Assembly: GCA_021780095.1 (NCBI GenBank)
Contig: JAJXZK010000230.1
Span: forward strand, 1-6,768
Direction of reading: 5' to 3'
Source: Acidobacteriota bacterium
GTDB taxonomy: Bacteria > Acidobacteriota > Terriglobia > Terriglobales > Acidobacteriaceae
Length of the DNA stretch: 6,768 bases
Of the stretch, positions 1 to 5,166 are shown in pieces. A model generated the notes under the pieces. The model saw nothing but the letters and a program-made list of their open reading frames with translations, was not told the origin of the DNA and made no database searches. Positions within the stretch are counted from its first letter, which is position 1. The number at the start of each line of letters is the position of its first letter. The position numbers and the translations under genes are program-made.

Positions 1-341
1 GACGGATAGAACGCAAGGATGCCGGTGACGCTGATGAAGACAATGTCTGCATCGGTACGGCGCCAGTAGTCGGCCCACTCCTCAATGTTCATCACTGCGG
101 GATCATGTTCCGTCATGTTGCTCTGCCCTACGCGGCGAACCTTCTGCTGCCACGGCTCGGCGGCCTGGTTCTTCGGAGCAAGTCGGGGGGGCAGAGAGAT
201 GAGTTGGGGTATCGGCCCGTTCATCCCAGTCATTGCGGCCTCTTCTGCAGTAGGCGCAGAGGTTGGGCCAAGAGCATGGACTGCAGCTGTCACGGGAATA
301 GCGACGGCGGTGGTCTTGAGGAACGCGCGGCGGTTGAGCAT
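1..341 (-). CDS. Tat-exported glycoside-hydrolase-like protein, N-terminal part (cut by left edge)
   Basis: The minus strand reads open from an ATG at 341-339 to the window edge, giving 113 codons with no stop. A strong ribosome site (GAGGAG, 354-349) lies 7 nt before the ATG and fixes the start. Residues 1-22 form a twin-arginine signal (MLNRRAFLK followed by an Ala/Val-rich segment), so export of the folded protein by the Tat system is likely. Residues 69-113 (RRVGQSNMTEHDP, EEWADYWRR, GILAFYP) resemble the start of the hypothetical glycosyl hydrolase group (GHL6-like, TIM-barrel proteins often with a beta-galactosidase trimerisation domain), where RRxGQxNxxExDP, a Trp-rich helix and GGIxAFYP recur. 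The active site would lie beyond the window, so substrate and activity cannot be judged. The family call is from memory of the motif; the Tat signal and start are seen directly. No neighbour is co-directional within the window. Confidence 0.75.
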   Translation of the reverse strand, partial: MLNRRAFLKTTAVAIPVTAAVHALGPTSAPTAEEAAMTGMNGPIPQLISLPPRLAPKNQAAEPWQQKVRRVGQSNMTEHDPAVMNIEEWADYWRRTDADIVFISVTGILAFYP

Positions 342-722
342 CTATTGTCTCCTCGGTCACTGGACGAGAGAAGTCTAATAGCCAGTGGGAAAGTTGGGCC
401 ACTCAGCACACCATCCGCGCACGAACATGCCACCCAAGCGGGCACCTGCTCAAGCGATGGTGAAAGGCGCGTCTCACTTCATGCGTCGGTCTCAGCCCAC
501 ACGGAGGCTCTCGCAGGAGAGCGCCGTGCATGGTGTCATGCGCATTGGCTCCTTCCCTTTCAAGGTATGGGAGAATGTGTCGCCCGATTGCGATGTGTAG
601 CGGTCTTACCGGAATTTCGACACTTCGGCCGTGGACCACTCTGTCCTGCCCGACCCCGCAGCCCCACTTTTGACTCAATCGTCTACCAGTCTGCGGTGGG
701 CCGATGCGGACTATAGAGAATA
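342..722. other. Intergenic stretch without recognisable gene
   Basis: Several short open frames exist on both strands here, but none has a convincing ribosome site, a recognisable motif or sensible amino-acid composition. The only trace that caught my eye is the frame beginning after the TAG at 598-600: it stays open to a TGA at 778-780 and then on to 925-927, with a protein-like composition (for example WADADYREYWLGMAALNR). It could be a decayed coding region, but I do not recognise it. The stretch lies between the leftward exported-protein gene and the integrase remnant and may be debris from earlier insertions. Confidence 0.5.
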
Positions 723-1109
723 TTGGTTGGGAATGGCAGCACTCAATCGGAACGATCTACAACTGCGGATTCGAAGTTGAACGAGGTTGTTCGACTTGCT
801 CTTCCAGTGGAACCGCACCATAGCGCCCTCGGGAGCGTTCTGGAGCGCGAAGAAGCACTGCCCGCAGCAATGGCCTGTTGCCGAGTATCAAAAGGCCTCG
901 AAGATTGGCTCGAAATGGCGAGTGTGAATATTCGCACTGTCGCACAGTTGATGGGACATCGTACAATTCAAATAATGTTCGGTTATGCCCACCCGGCTCC
1001 TGATCACATCCAGGAAGCGTGCGACAAACTGGCTGTGCCGCAGGCTGTGGCGGTGACCAAACTGGCGACTGGTCATTCCAGTTGGCAACGCAAAGTGAAG
1101 AATATTTAA
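723..1109 (+). pseudogene. Tyrosine recombinase (integrase) remnant, C-terminal end only
   Basis: The open frame encodes 128 residues, of which about residues 60-108 are recognisable: DWLEMASVNIRTVAQLMGHR, then FGYAHPAPDH, then EACDKL. This is the end of the phage-integrase catalytic domain. The LMGH box supplies the conserved His (residue 79) and the GYAH tyrosine (residue 88) corresponds to the nucleophile. The usual catalytic domain is about 170 residues; the first Arg box and the HxLRH box are absent, and residues 1-59 do not look like integrase, so the 5' part is lost or scrambled. The protein cannot be an active recombinase. It ends about 40 bp before the broken tRNA-Leu, the classic position for an integrase next to its attachment site, so it probably marks an earlier insertion event. 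Identification of the tail is firm; the start coordinate is only that of the open frame. Confidence 0.8.
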
Positions 1110-1147
1110 AGGCAGATATCTGTAAAATAGGCATTGAGGCACAACGT

Positions 1148-1188
1148 GCCGGGATGGCGGAACTGGCAGACGCAGCGGACTCAAAATC
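1148..1188 (+). tRNA. 5' half of tRNA-Leu(CAA), broken at the anticodon loop
   Basis: The first 41 bases match a bacterial tRNA-Leu: acceptor strand GCCGGGA, spacer TG, D-arm GCGG-AACTGGCAGA-CGC, anticodon stem GCGGA and loop CTCAAAA, placing anticodon CAA. The 3' side of the stem begins TC and then diverges: GCGGA would need TCCGC, but TCGGC follows. The class II long variable arm, a paired T-arm and a TCCCGGC acceptor strand are all missing. A degenerate GGATCAAATC at 1199-1208 faintly recalls a T-loop. No matching 3' half was found elsewhere in the window. The product cannot be a functional tRNA. With an integrase remnant before it and an intact integrase after it, I read this as an attachment-site scar with crossover in the anticodon loop. 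A possible -10 (TAAAAT, 1123-1128) lies upstream. Confidence 0.75.
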
Positions 1189-1277
1189 GGCTTACCAAGG
1201 ATCAAATCTCCCATAATCAATTGAATATAAATGGCTTGATTTGATGCCGTGTACGGCGCAGGACTTGCGCAACTCTT

Positions 1278-1291
1278 GCACACTTTTGTGC
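1278..1291. repeat. Inverted repeat upstream of the integrase
   Basis: GCACA and TGTGC flank a CTTT spacer, a perfect 5+4+5 dyad ending 31 bp before the integrase ATG. It lies where a promoter or operator would be expected, but I see no well-spaced -35/-10 pair around it. A regulatory role is only inferred. Confidence 0.35.
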
Positions 1292-1322
1292 TTCTATAGA
1301 GAGAAGCAGGAGGTGCAGCCGC

Positions 1323-2603
1323 ATGGCAGAGCATTACACCATCCTCGGTGGCAAGGTTCACGTCTATAAGCGTCCGAACAGTTCGAGTTGGCAATGCGCG
1401 ACCTACCTGGCCGGAAAGAACCGGCGGGCGACGACCAAAGAAGACAGCCTGTCGAAAGCGAAGGAGTTCGCCGAAGACTGGTATTTACAGTTACGGGGCA
1501 AGCTCCGCGACGGCCAGTTGAAGACCGGCAAACTGTTCCGCGACGCTGCGAAGTTGTACCTGCGCGAGTTTGACATCATGACGCAGGGACAGCGCAGTGC
1601 GAAATATGCGAGCGGACAGCACGCGCGTGCCAATGGCTATCTGATCCCGTTCTTTGGCAGCATGGTGCTACCTGAGATCACAGCGGGCAAGGTCAACGAA
1701 TATCGCGTCCATCGACTTGAAGAGTGCAAGGCCTTGCGCGGCAAACCTCCGGCGCGGAGCACCATGCACCAGGAGATCGTGACGCTGCGCCAGATTTTCA
1801 AAACGGCTCTGCGGCACGGATGGGTCGATCATCTCCCGGATTTTTCAGCACCATATCGCGCGTCCGCGAAGATTTCCCATCGGGCATGGTTCTCACCGGA
1901 AGAGTACAAGCAGCTTTATGAGGCAACGCGGAAACGCGCCCAGGACCCAAAGCAGCCCCGTTTTCGTTGGGAGGCGGAACAACTTCACGATTATGTTCTG
2001 TTCTCCGCCAACACTGGGCTTCGCCCCGACGAGGCGAGACGTCTTCAGTTCCGCGATGTGACAGTGACCGAGGACGAGGGGAGCGGCCAAACCATCCTTG
2101 AGATAGAGGTGCGCGGCAAGCGAGGCGTTGGCTACTGCAAGAGCACAACAGGTGCCGTGCATCCGTTCGAGCGACTTAAAGCCCGCCCACGTCCAGACGG
2201 AGGGCCGGGAAGGTCAGGCAGCCGTACCGCATCGATGGCCAATGGTGAGTGGCACGCGCCCGGACCCACCGATCTTCTGTTTCCGAAATGGCCACGCGAG
2301 TTGTTCAACGCAATCCTTGAGGAAGAAAAGCTTCGCACTGACCGTGACGGAAGACCGCGAACCGCGTATAGCCTGCGCCACACTTACATCTGTCTGCGCC
2401 TGCTTGAAGGTGCCGATATCTATCAGATTGCCAAGAACTGCCGCACAAGCGTGGAGATGATTGAGAAATACTACGCGGCGCATTTGAAGACACAGCTCGA
2501 TGCTTCCGCTATCAACATCATGAGGCCACGGTCGAAGAAAAAGACTGTTCCCAAGAAAGGCCCCGCACGAGTCGAGGCCGTCCGTTTGGCCGAGGAAGCG
2601 TAG
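1323..2603 (+). CDS. Site-specific tyrosine recombinase / phage-type integrase
   Basis: A 426-residue protein of normal integrase length. AGGAGG (1308-1313) sits 9 nt before the ATG and supports this start. Residues about 5-60 are a small N-terminal DNA-binding segment, residues 70-175 fit the helical core-binding (SAM-like) domain, and residues 185-390 the catalytic domain. Visible catalytic features are Arg I in TGLRPDEA (R234), a beta-hairpin Lys in RGKRG (K266), Arg II with its following His in YSLRHTY (R352, H353), and the nucleophile in MIEKYY (probably Y384). As in the YSLRHxYAT/GTSVxMIEKxY subgroup, the first position of HxxR is Tyr (Y349) and the LGH box is replaced by CRTSV. The lysine-rich tail (residues 402-412) may bind DNA. 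The gene starts 135 bp after the broken tRNA-Leu, so it is the likely enzyme for insertion there. The target and the element's far end cannot be seen. Confidence 0.95.
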   Translation: MAEHYTILGGKVHVYKRPNSSSWQCATYLAGKNRRATTKEDSLSKAKEFAEDWYLQLRGKLRDGQLKTGKLFRDAAKLYLREFDIMTQGQRSAKYASGQHARANGYLIPFFGSMVLPEITAGKVNEYRVHRLEECKALRGKPPARSTMHQEIVTLRQIFKTALRHGWVDHLPDFSAPYRASAKISHRAWFSPEEYKQLYEATRKRAQDPKQPRFRWEAEQLHDYVLFSANTGLRPDEARRLQFRDVTVTEDEGSGQTILEIEVRGKRGVGYCKSTTGAVHPFERLKARPRPDGGPGRSGSRTASMANGEWHAPGPTDLLFPKWPRELFNAILEEEKLRTDRDGRPRTAYSLRHTYICLRLLEGADIYQIAKNCRTSVEMIEKYYAAHLKTQLDASAINIMRPRSKKKTVPKKGPARVEAVRLAEEA

Positions 2604-2636
2604 ACAACACTGCTTGCCTTCCGATCAACGTGAATA

Positions 2637-2717
2637 TCACCATCAGGTGAGCCAGGATGGAACCATCCTGGCAGGTCTTAGGGCCGGAACCGGCCCCACT
2701 CCAGCCCGGAACCGGGC
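2637..2717. repeat. Cluster of four consecutive perfect inverted repeats
   Basis: Four dyads follow one another: 2637-2650 (TCACC, loop ATCA, GGTGA), 2651-2672 (GCCAGGATGG, AA, CCATCCTGGC), 2681-2696 (GGGCCGG, AA, CCGGCCC) and 2704-2717 (GCCCGG, AA, CCGGGC). The last three share the central hexamer GGAACC, while their outer arms differ yet still pair perfectly, which argues for selection on symmetry rather than simple duplication. Their centres are 27 and 22 bp apart. The cluster lies between the integrase stop and the convergent HTH gene. No U-tract follows any of them, so they are not ordinary intrinsic terminators. Possible roles are protein-binding sites (for example recombinase or accessory-factor arms), single-strand DNA hairpins, or RNA hairpins at the integrase mRNA end. 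Confidence 0.8.
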
Positions 2718-2722
2718 CAAGT

Positions 2723-2770
2723 ACCGCCAATCGCCTGCATACGAAGTTGGGCCGCGCTCGTGGTGGCGGT
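2723..2770. repeat. Wider inverted repeat beside the palindrome cluster
   Basis: ACCGCCA (2723-2729) is the exact complement of TGGCGGT (2764-2770), with 34 bp between. It could form an RNA stem in the integrase transcript or the HTH 3' end, but 7 bp with a long loop may be chance. Confidence 0.3.
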
Positions 2771-2782
2771 CCAGCCGTAACT

Positions 2783-3022
2783 TCAACGGGGCGCATGCTT
2801 CAGTCGGACTCCAGGTTGCCCATCGTTCAAGAATTCCACGCCAGCCTTCTCCAACGCTTTCTGTACCTGGGAAAGTGTTGACGTGCGAGCACCTATTTCC
2901 CCATTAAAGGATTCCATCCTTCGTATGGTTCCAATTGCCACGTGCGAGCGCTTCGACAACTCTATTTGCGCCATTCCCAAAAGCGCACGGGCAGCCCGCA
3001 ATTGTCGTCCACTGATCGTCAA
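2783..3022 (-). CDS. Short XRE-type HTH regulator
   Basis: From a TTG at 3022-3020 the product is 79 residues. Residues 8-40 (QLRAARALLGMAQIELSKRS, then VAIGTIRRME) form the XRE/Cro-type helix-turn-helix, and the end (VEFLNDGQPGVRL, 62-74) is the signature tail of a widespread family of 70-80 residue one-domain regulators that begin (M)xISGxQxRAARALLGxxQxxL. I chose TTG because family members start just before ISGRQ. An in-frame ATG at 3073-3071 would add 17 residues unlike the family, and neither start has a clear ribosome site. The gene is divergent from the larger HTH gene and convergent with the integrase. The shared palindrome at 3082-3102 is its likely control region, so it may repress itself and its neighbour. 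Cro-like switch or element maintenance is inference. Confidence 0.8.
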   Translation of the reverse strand: MTISGRQLRAARALLGMAQIELSKRSHVAIGTIRRMESFNGEIGARTSTLSQVQKALEKAGVEFLNDGQPGVRLKHAPR

Positions 3023-3081
3023 GTAGAAAACGTAACACGCACAAATTGATAACCCCAAGTAATTGAATATCATATACAATT

Positions 3082-3102
3082 AGTTGATTATAATAATCAA
3101 CT
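3082..3102. promoter_or_regulatory. 21-bp perfect palindrome: divergent operator/promoter
   Basis: AGTTGATTAT and its exact complement ATAATCAACT flank a single A, in an AT-rich island between the two divergent HTH genes. The palindrome holds a consensus -10 hexamer on each strand: TATAAT at 3089-3094 on plus and TATAAT at 3092-3087 on minus. The -35 regions are weak on both sides. A dimeric HTH protein bound here would cover both promoters at once. Which of the two regulators binds is not shown by sequence. Confidence 0.75.
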
Positions 3103-3122
3103 TGTGAGATGATTCCGCCCAT

Positions 3123-3139
3123 GCGAACGACGCGTTCGC
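3123..3139. repeat. Inverted repeat in the leader of the rightward HTH operon
   Basis: GCGAACG and CGTTCGC flank ACG, a perfect 7+3+7 dyad, about 20 bp after the expected transcription start and 42 bp before the ATG at 3182. It could be a second operator, or an RNA hairpin in the 5' leader just before the ribosome-binding region. Confidence 0.55.
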
Positions 3140-3149
3140 TACTCAGGCT

Positions 3150-3173
3150 GATGCGGAGCGGGATGCGGAGGGA
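3150..3173 (+). repeat. 12-bp tandem repeat duplicating the ribosome site
   Basis: GATGCGGAGCGG is followed directly by GATGCGGAGGGA, 10 of 12 bases alike. The second copy supplies the GGAGG ribosome-binding sequence (3167-3171), 10 nt before the ATG at 3182; the first carries a weaker GGAG. Confidence 0.5.
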
Positions 3174-3181
3174 TCATCACA

Positions 3182-3658
3182 ATGGCATTGCTGACTAAGG
3201 AAGAGTTTTATAAACTGCTGGGCCAAGCACTAAGGAATCTGCGGGAAGAACGCGGTCTCTCCCGTAAGCAGTTGGCCGAGCAACTGAATCAGATGCCCGT
3301 TGACCCGGAGCGGCACTTGCGCCACATTGCTGCGCTCAGCATCATAGCCGGGCACATCCGACGGCAAAAGGGCCTAACGCGTAAACAGGTAGCTGAGCGT
3401 GGCAATCTTCCCCTTGAGTTTGTACGCGACATGGAGGCCGGAAGAATTTGGAACCCGGAAACCTACTCTATCTATTGCCTTGCCTATGGTCTAAGGACTG
3501 CGTACCGAACCTTTGAAAAGAAAGTCGATGTGCTGTCCCGCACCGAACTGGATGAGAACGACACGCCGGTTCGCAGGAAGAAAAAGCATACCTCGCTTCC
3601 GCAACCGCATCCGCCTCTTCTCTTAGAGCCAGGTAGCACTGAAGAGGAGAAGTCGTGA
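3182..3658 (+). CDS. XRE-family HTH protein with a duplicated half-HTH
   Basis: A 158-residue predicted DNA-binding protein. Residues 55-90 (IAGHIRRQKGLTRKQVAERG, then LPLEFVRDMEAG) form a complete XRE-type HTH. Residues 14-38 repeat only the first two helices: LREERGLSRKQLAEQ (20-34) aligns without gaps to IRRQKGLTRKQVAER (59-73), sharing R, GL, RKQ and AE; the recognition helix is missing from this first copy. Residues 92-118 look like the closing helices, then a basic patch (RRKKK, 131-135) and a Pro-rich, acidic tail. GGAGG (3167-3171) supports the start. The promoter is probably the TATAAT within the palindrome at 3082-3102, divergent from the short HTH gene. The stop codon overlaps the start of the next small ORF (GTGA), so it heads an operon. 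A transcriptional regulator is likely; its target is unknown. Confidence 0.85.
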   Translation: MALLTKEEFYKLLGQALRNLREERGLSRKQLAEQLNQMPVDPERHLRHIAALSIIAGHIRRQKGLTRKQVAERGNLPLEFVRDMEAGRIWNPETYSIYCLAYGLRTAYRTFEKKVDVLSRTELDENDTPVRRKKKHTSLPQPHPPLLLEPGSTEEEKS

Positions 3659-3744
3659 GCTTAAACGGGAACTACAACAAGCCGGAGTGGAAACCCGAAG
3701 GACGGCATGATGAGCAGAGCGCGCAAAAGAGCGATTCGCTTTGA
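3655..3744 (+). CDS. Small ORF translationally coupled to the HTH gene (29 aa)
   Basis: A GTG start overlaps the preceding stop as GTGA, with a strong ribosome site (GAGGAG, 3644-3649) 5 nt before it. The 29-residue product, beginning MSLNGNYNKPEWKPEGRHDE, is hydrophilic, with no membrane segment or known motif. It overlaps the first 38 bp of the next gene in another frame. Such an arrangement is typical of real coupled micro-genes or of leader ORFs that carry ribosomes into the next start. Function unknown. The ribosome site and overlap are seen directly; that the peptide matters is inference. Confidence 0.45.
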   Translation: MSLNGNYNKPEWKPEGRHDEQSAQKSDSL

Positions 3745-4051
3745 CAGGCAAGGCGGGGTTCTCTTCTATCGGGGAGCCTATGGGAAGACAGTGGATCATA
3801 TTCGACTTTCGCATGGAGATCACACAGTCTTTGTGATCGTGGCATTTACTGATGGCACTGAGTGGTCCGTCACCCTTAATTCGATTCCAGTAGCGGCGGT
3901 CTCACTCTATGCCCCTGGTGACGGAGAGCTTGGCGACTTGGAGCTCATCGCCGAAAGCGGACACATTCTGCTGCCAGGGATCGGCCATATCCAATGGGAC
4001 CAGATAAAGCAGCCGTCCAAGCAACAGAAGACCCGCAAGCGAGTCGAATAG
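3707..4051 (+). CDS. Protein of unknown function (114 aa), third in the HTH operon
   Basis: I do not recognise this protein. It begins with a basic stretch (MMSRARKRAIRFDRQGG), has a probably beta-rich middle with hydrophobic alternation (HTVFVIVAFTDGTEWSVTL, residues 44-62, and VAAVSLYAPGDGELGDLELI about 67-86), and ends in a lysine-rich tail (KQPSKQQKTRKRVE). There is no signal peptide, membrane helix or catalytic motif that I can see, so a cytoplasmic, possibly nucleic-acid-contacting protein is plausible. Two ATGs stand in tandem (3707 and 3710); GAAGGA (3697-3702) lies 4 or 7 nt before them and favours the second. It follows the HTH gene by 48 bp, with the micro-ORF bridging the gap, so all three are likely co-transcribed. 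Confidence 0.7.
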   Translation: MMSRARKRAIRFDRQGGVLFYRGAYGKTVDHIRLSHGDHTVFVIVAFTDGTEWSVTLNSIPVAAVSLYAPGDGELGDLELIAESGHILLPGIGHIQWDQIKQPSKQQKTRKRVE

Positions 4052-4124
4052 AGTCAAGCATTGTTTGGCGCGGAGGTGAAGATGGGTAGGTTCGCCGCTT
4101 GCGTTTCGCTCGCGACGAGATTTG

Positions 4125-4586
4125 CTAGCTGAAGGAGGCCAATACTTCATCCGGCGAAAGAACTGTGATGCCGCTGAACCGGCGAAAATCCTTGGCATTG
4201 AGTGTCAGCAGATTCGCAATTCCGTGCACGCGCATAGCGGCCACCATCCGCGCGTCATGGACCTGAATACCAGAAACGCCCGCCGCAACTACGATTTTCC
4301 GCCACTCTTGATGTGTAGCTTCGCTGTCGGCGGCAAAAGAGAATTTGGATTCGATCAGAGCAGCGCGTTCATCCGTCTCTGCAACCGAGAATCCGAACCC
4401 GTTCCGATCAGCCGGTCGAGTACAGACGTTCCAGAATTCAGCCAAGTTTTGGGACGTGTAGAAGAGGTCCGCTCCCTCTGCCCAAAGACGATCCGAACAC
4501 CGCCGGATCGTTCCATATTCCGGGCTGTCAGGCTGTACGAGGCGGAGCAAAATGTTTGTGTCCACCAAGTAGGACGAGCCGGGCAT
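4125..4586 (-). CDS. vapC: PIN-domain ribonuclease toxin (VapC-like)
   Basis: A 153-residue PIN-domain protein, the usual VapC size. The acidic metal-binding residues are in place: D9 in YLVDTNILLRL, E50 in NLAEFWNV, D111 in VHDARMVAAM, and D133 in LLTLNAKDFRRF with N130 nearby. VapC toxins cleave RNA, often tRNA or rRNA, and are silenced by the cognate antitoxin. The ATG (4586-4584) overlaps the antitoxin stop as TGATG, so the two are translationally coupled. The closing helix region (GITVLSPDEVLASFS) is intact, so the toxin looks complete and active. It is convergent with the unknown 114-aa gene; 73 bp separate them. Family assignment is firm; the RNA target cannot be inferred. Confidence 0.92.
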   Translation of the reverse strand: MPGSSYLVDTNILLRLVQPDSPEYGTIRRCSDRLWAEGADLFYTSQNLAEFWNVCTRPADRNGFGFSVAETDERAALIESKFSFAADSEATHQEWRKIVVAAGVSGIQVHDARMVAAMRVHGIANLLTLNAKDFRRFSGITVLSPDEVLASFS

Positions 4587-4843
4587 CAGGCGTGCTCACC
4601 GTAGATCATTTCCCGTGAAAAGGTCTCTGTTCGCAGTTGAGGGACGTTCGGCGCTTTGCTCGCAAGAGCATCCAGGAAGGCGCGAAATTCCTCTTGGTTT
4701 GCGCGTGCATGCCGTTGGCCCCTTGCGGCAATTGCTTCCTGGAGGAGCCGCTGTGCGTACAATTCCAGCGCAATACCGCGAGCTAATGCTTCAGCGGTAA
4801 GCTGTCTTTCCATCTCCGGGTTGAGTTCGACTCGGATGGTCAT
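4586..4843 (-). CDS. vapB: VapB-like antitoxin
   Basis: An 85-residue protein directly upstream of the PIN toxin. Residues 1-42 (MTIRVELNPEMERQLTAEAL, then GIALELYAQRLLQEAIAAR) have the strand-helix-helix pattern of ribbon-helix-helix type antitoxins. The C-terminal half (EEFRAFLDALASKAP and on) is the usual flexible toxin-wrapping segment. GAGG about 6 nt before the ATG supports the start. The stop overlaps the toxin start by one base. Antitoxins of this class normally neutralise the nuclease and, with it, repress their own promoter; the inverted repeat at 4844-4864 is a candidate operator. The partner role rests mainly on position and size. Confidence 0.85.
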   Translation of the reverse strand: MTIRVELNPEMERQLTAEALARGIALELYAQRLLQEAIAARGQRHARANQEEFRAFLDALASKAPNVPQLRTETFSREMIYGEHA

Positions 4844-4864
4844 GGGAACCTCACATCTATTCCC
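4844..4864. promoter_or_regulatory. Inverted repeat at the antitoxin start, candidate autoregulatory operator
   Basis: GGGAA (4844-4848) and TTCCC (4860-4864) flank 11 bp directly before the antitoxin ATG and span its ribosome site. A weak -10 (GATAAT on the minus strand, 4870-4865) adjoins it. A direct repeat GTCGAT at 4879-4884 and 4889-4894 lies just upstream. The position fits antitoxin autoregulation, but the arms are only 5 bp. Confidence 0.4.
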
Positions 4865-4919
4865 ATTATCGGATGCTTGTCGATGAAAGTCGATCCCAAG
4901 CTTTATTTGCCTCGGACTG

Positions 4920-4940
4920 CACGGTCACCATTAGACCGTG
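4920..4940. repeat. Perfect 7+7+7 inverted repeat
   Basis: CACGGTC and GACCGTG flank the 7-base spacer ACCATTA in the 320-bp gap between the divergent antitoxin and secreted-protein genes. No U-tract follows on either strand, so it is not a clear terminator. It could be a regulator site or a relic of an insertion. Confidence 0.45.
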
Positions 4941-5022
4941 ATTCCACTACAACCAATTGGGGGGCGCAAACAGATTTTTGCCAAGGCACGAAGGTTTTGG
5001 GTGCTCTCCATCGTTTCAGTCT

Positions 5023-5052
5023 TTTACATGAAGAACAACCATCCCCTATAAT
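5023..5052 (+). promoter_or_regulatory. Sigma-70-like promoter of the secreted-protein gene
   Basis: TTTACA (5023-5028) and a consensus TATAAT (5047-5052) are 18 bp apart, putting the transcription start near 5059 and leaving a leader of roughly 108 nt before the ATG at 5167. This is the best-formed promoter in the window apart from the divergent palindrome. Confidence 0.65.
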
Positions 5053-5166
5053 CTGGCGAGAAACCTTGGATATTCTTTGGCGGTAGCTCGTTTGCTTGAG
5101 TGTGCCTGGGCGCTAACCTCTCGGTAAGGCCGATCCGTTGGAGTTCATCCGGGAAAGGTGTCGAAG

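Noticed and set aside
403..678. 91-residue minus-strand open frame in the left intergenic region
   Set aside because: No ribosome site, odd His/Arg-rich composition and no motif; most likely a chance frame in GC-rich DNA.
1154..1216. Reading frame containing GMAELADAADSKSA
   Set aside because: This peptide string is the well-known artefact of translating tRNA-Leu sequence. The DNA is better explained as a tRNA fragment.
1265..1298. Promoter for the integrase made of TTGCGC or TTGCAC with TCTATA
   Set aside because: Spacers would be 22 or 11 bp, outside the normal range, so I do not call a promoter here.
1148..1322. Group I intron in the tRNA-Leu anticodon loop
   Set aside because: Introns are known at this position in tRNA-Leu genes, but no 3' exon follows and the integrase starts 135 bp later, so an attachment scar fits better.
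2651..2696. Intrinsic terminator of the integrase gene
   Set aside because: The stems are strong but no run of T follows any of them on either strand, and the 2-nt centres are tight for RNA loops. Reported instead as an unexplained palindrome cluster.
2614..2907. Plus-strand open frame across the palindrome cluster
   Set aside because: It translates the palindromes into low-complexity Gly/Pro/Ala sequence and lies antisense to the well-supported HTH gene.
4082..4132. 16-residue ORF with a good GGAGGTG ribosome site after the 114-aa gene
   Set aside because: It runs only to a TGA at 4130-4132, overlaps the toxin stop on the other strand and has no recognisable content. Possibly the start of a truncated gene, but unsupported.
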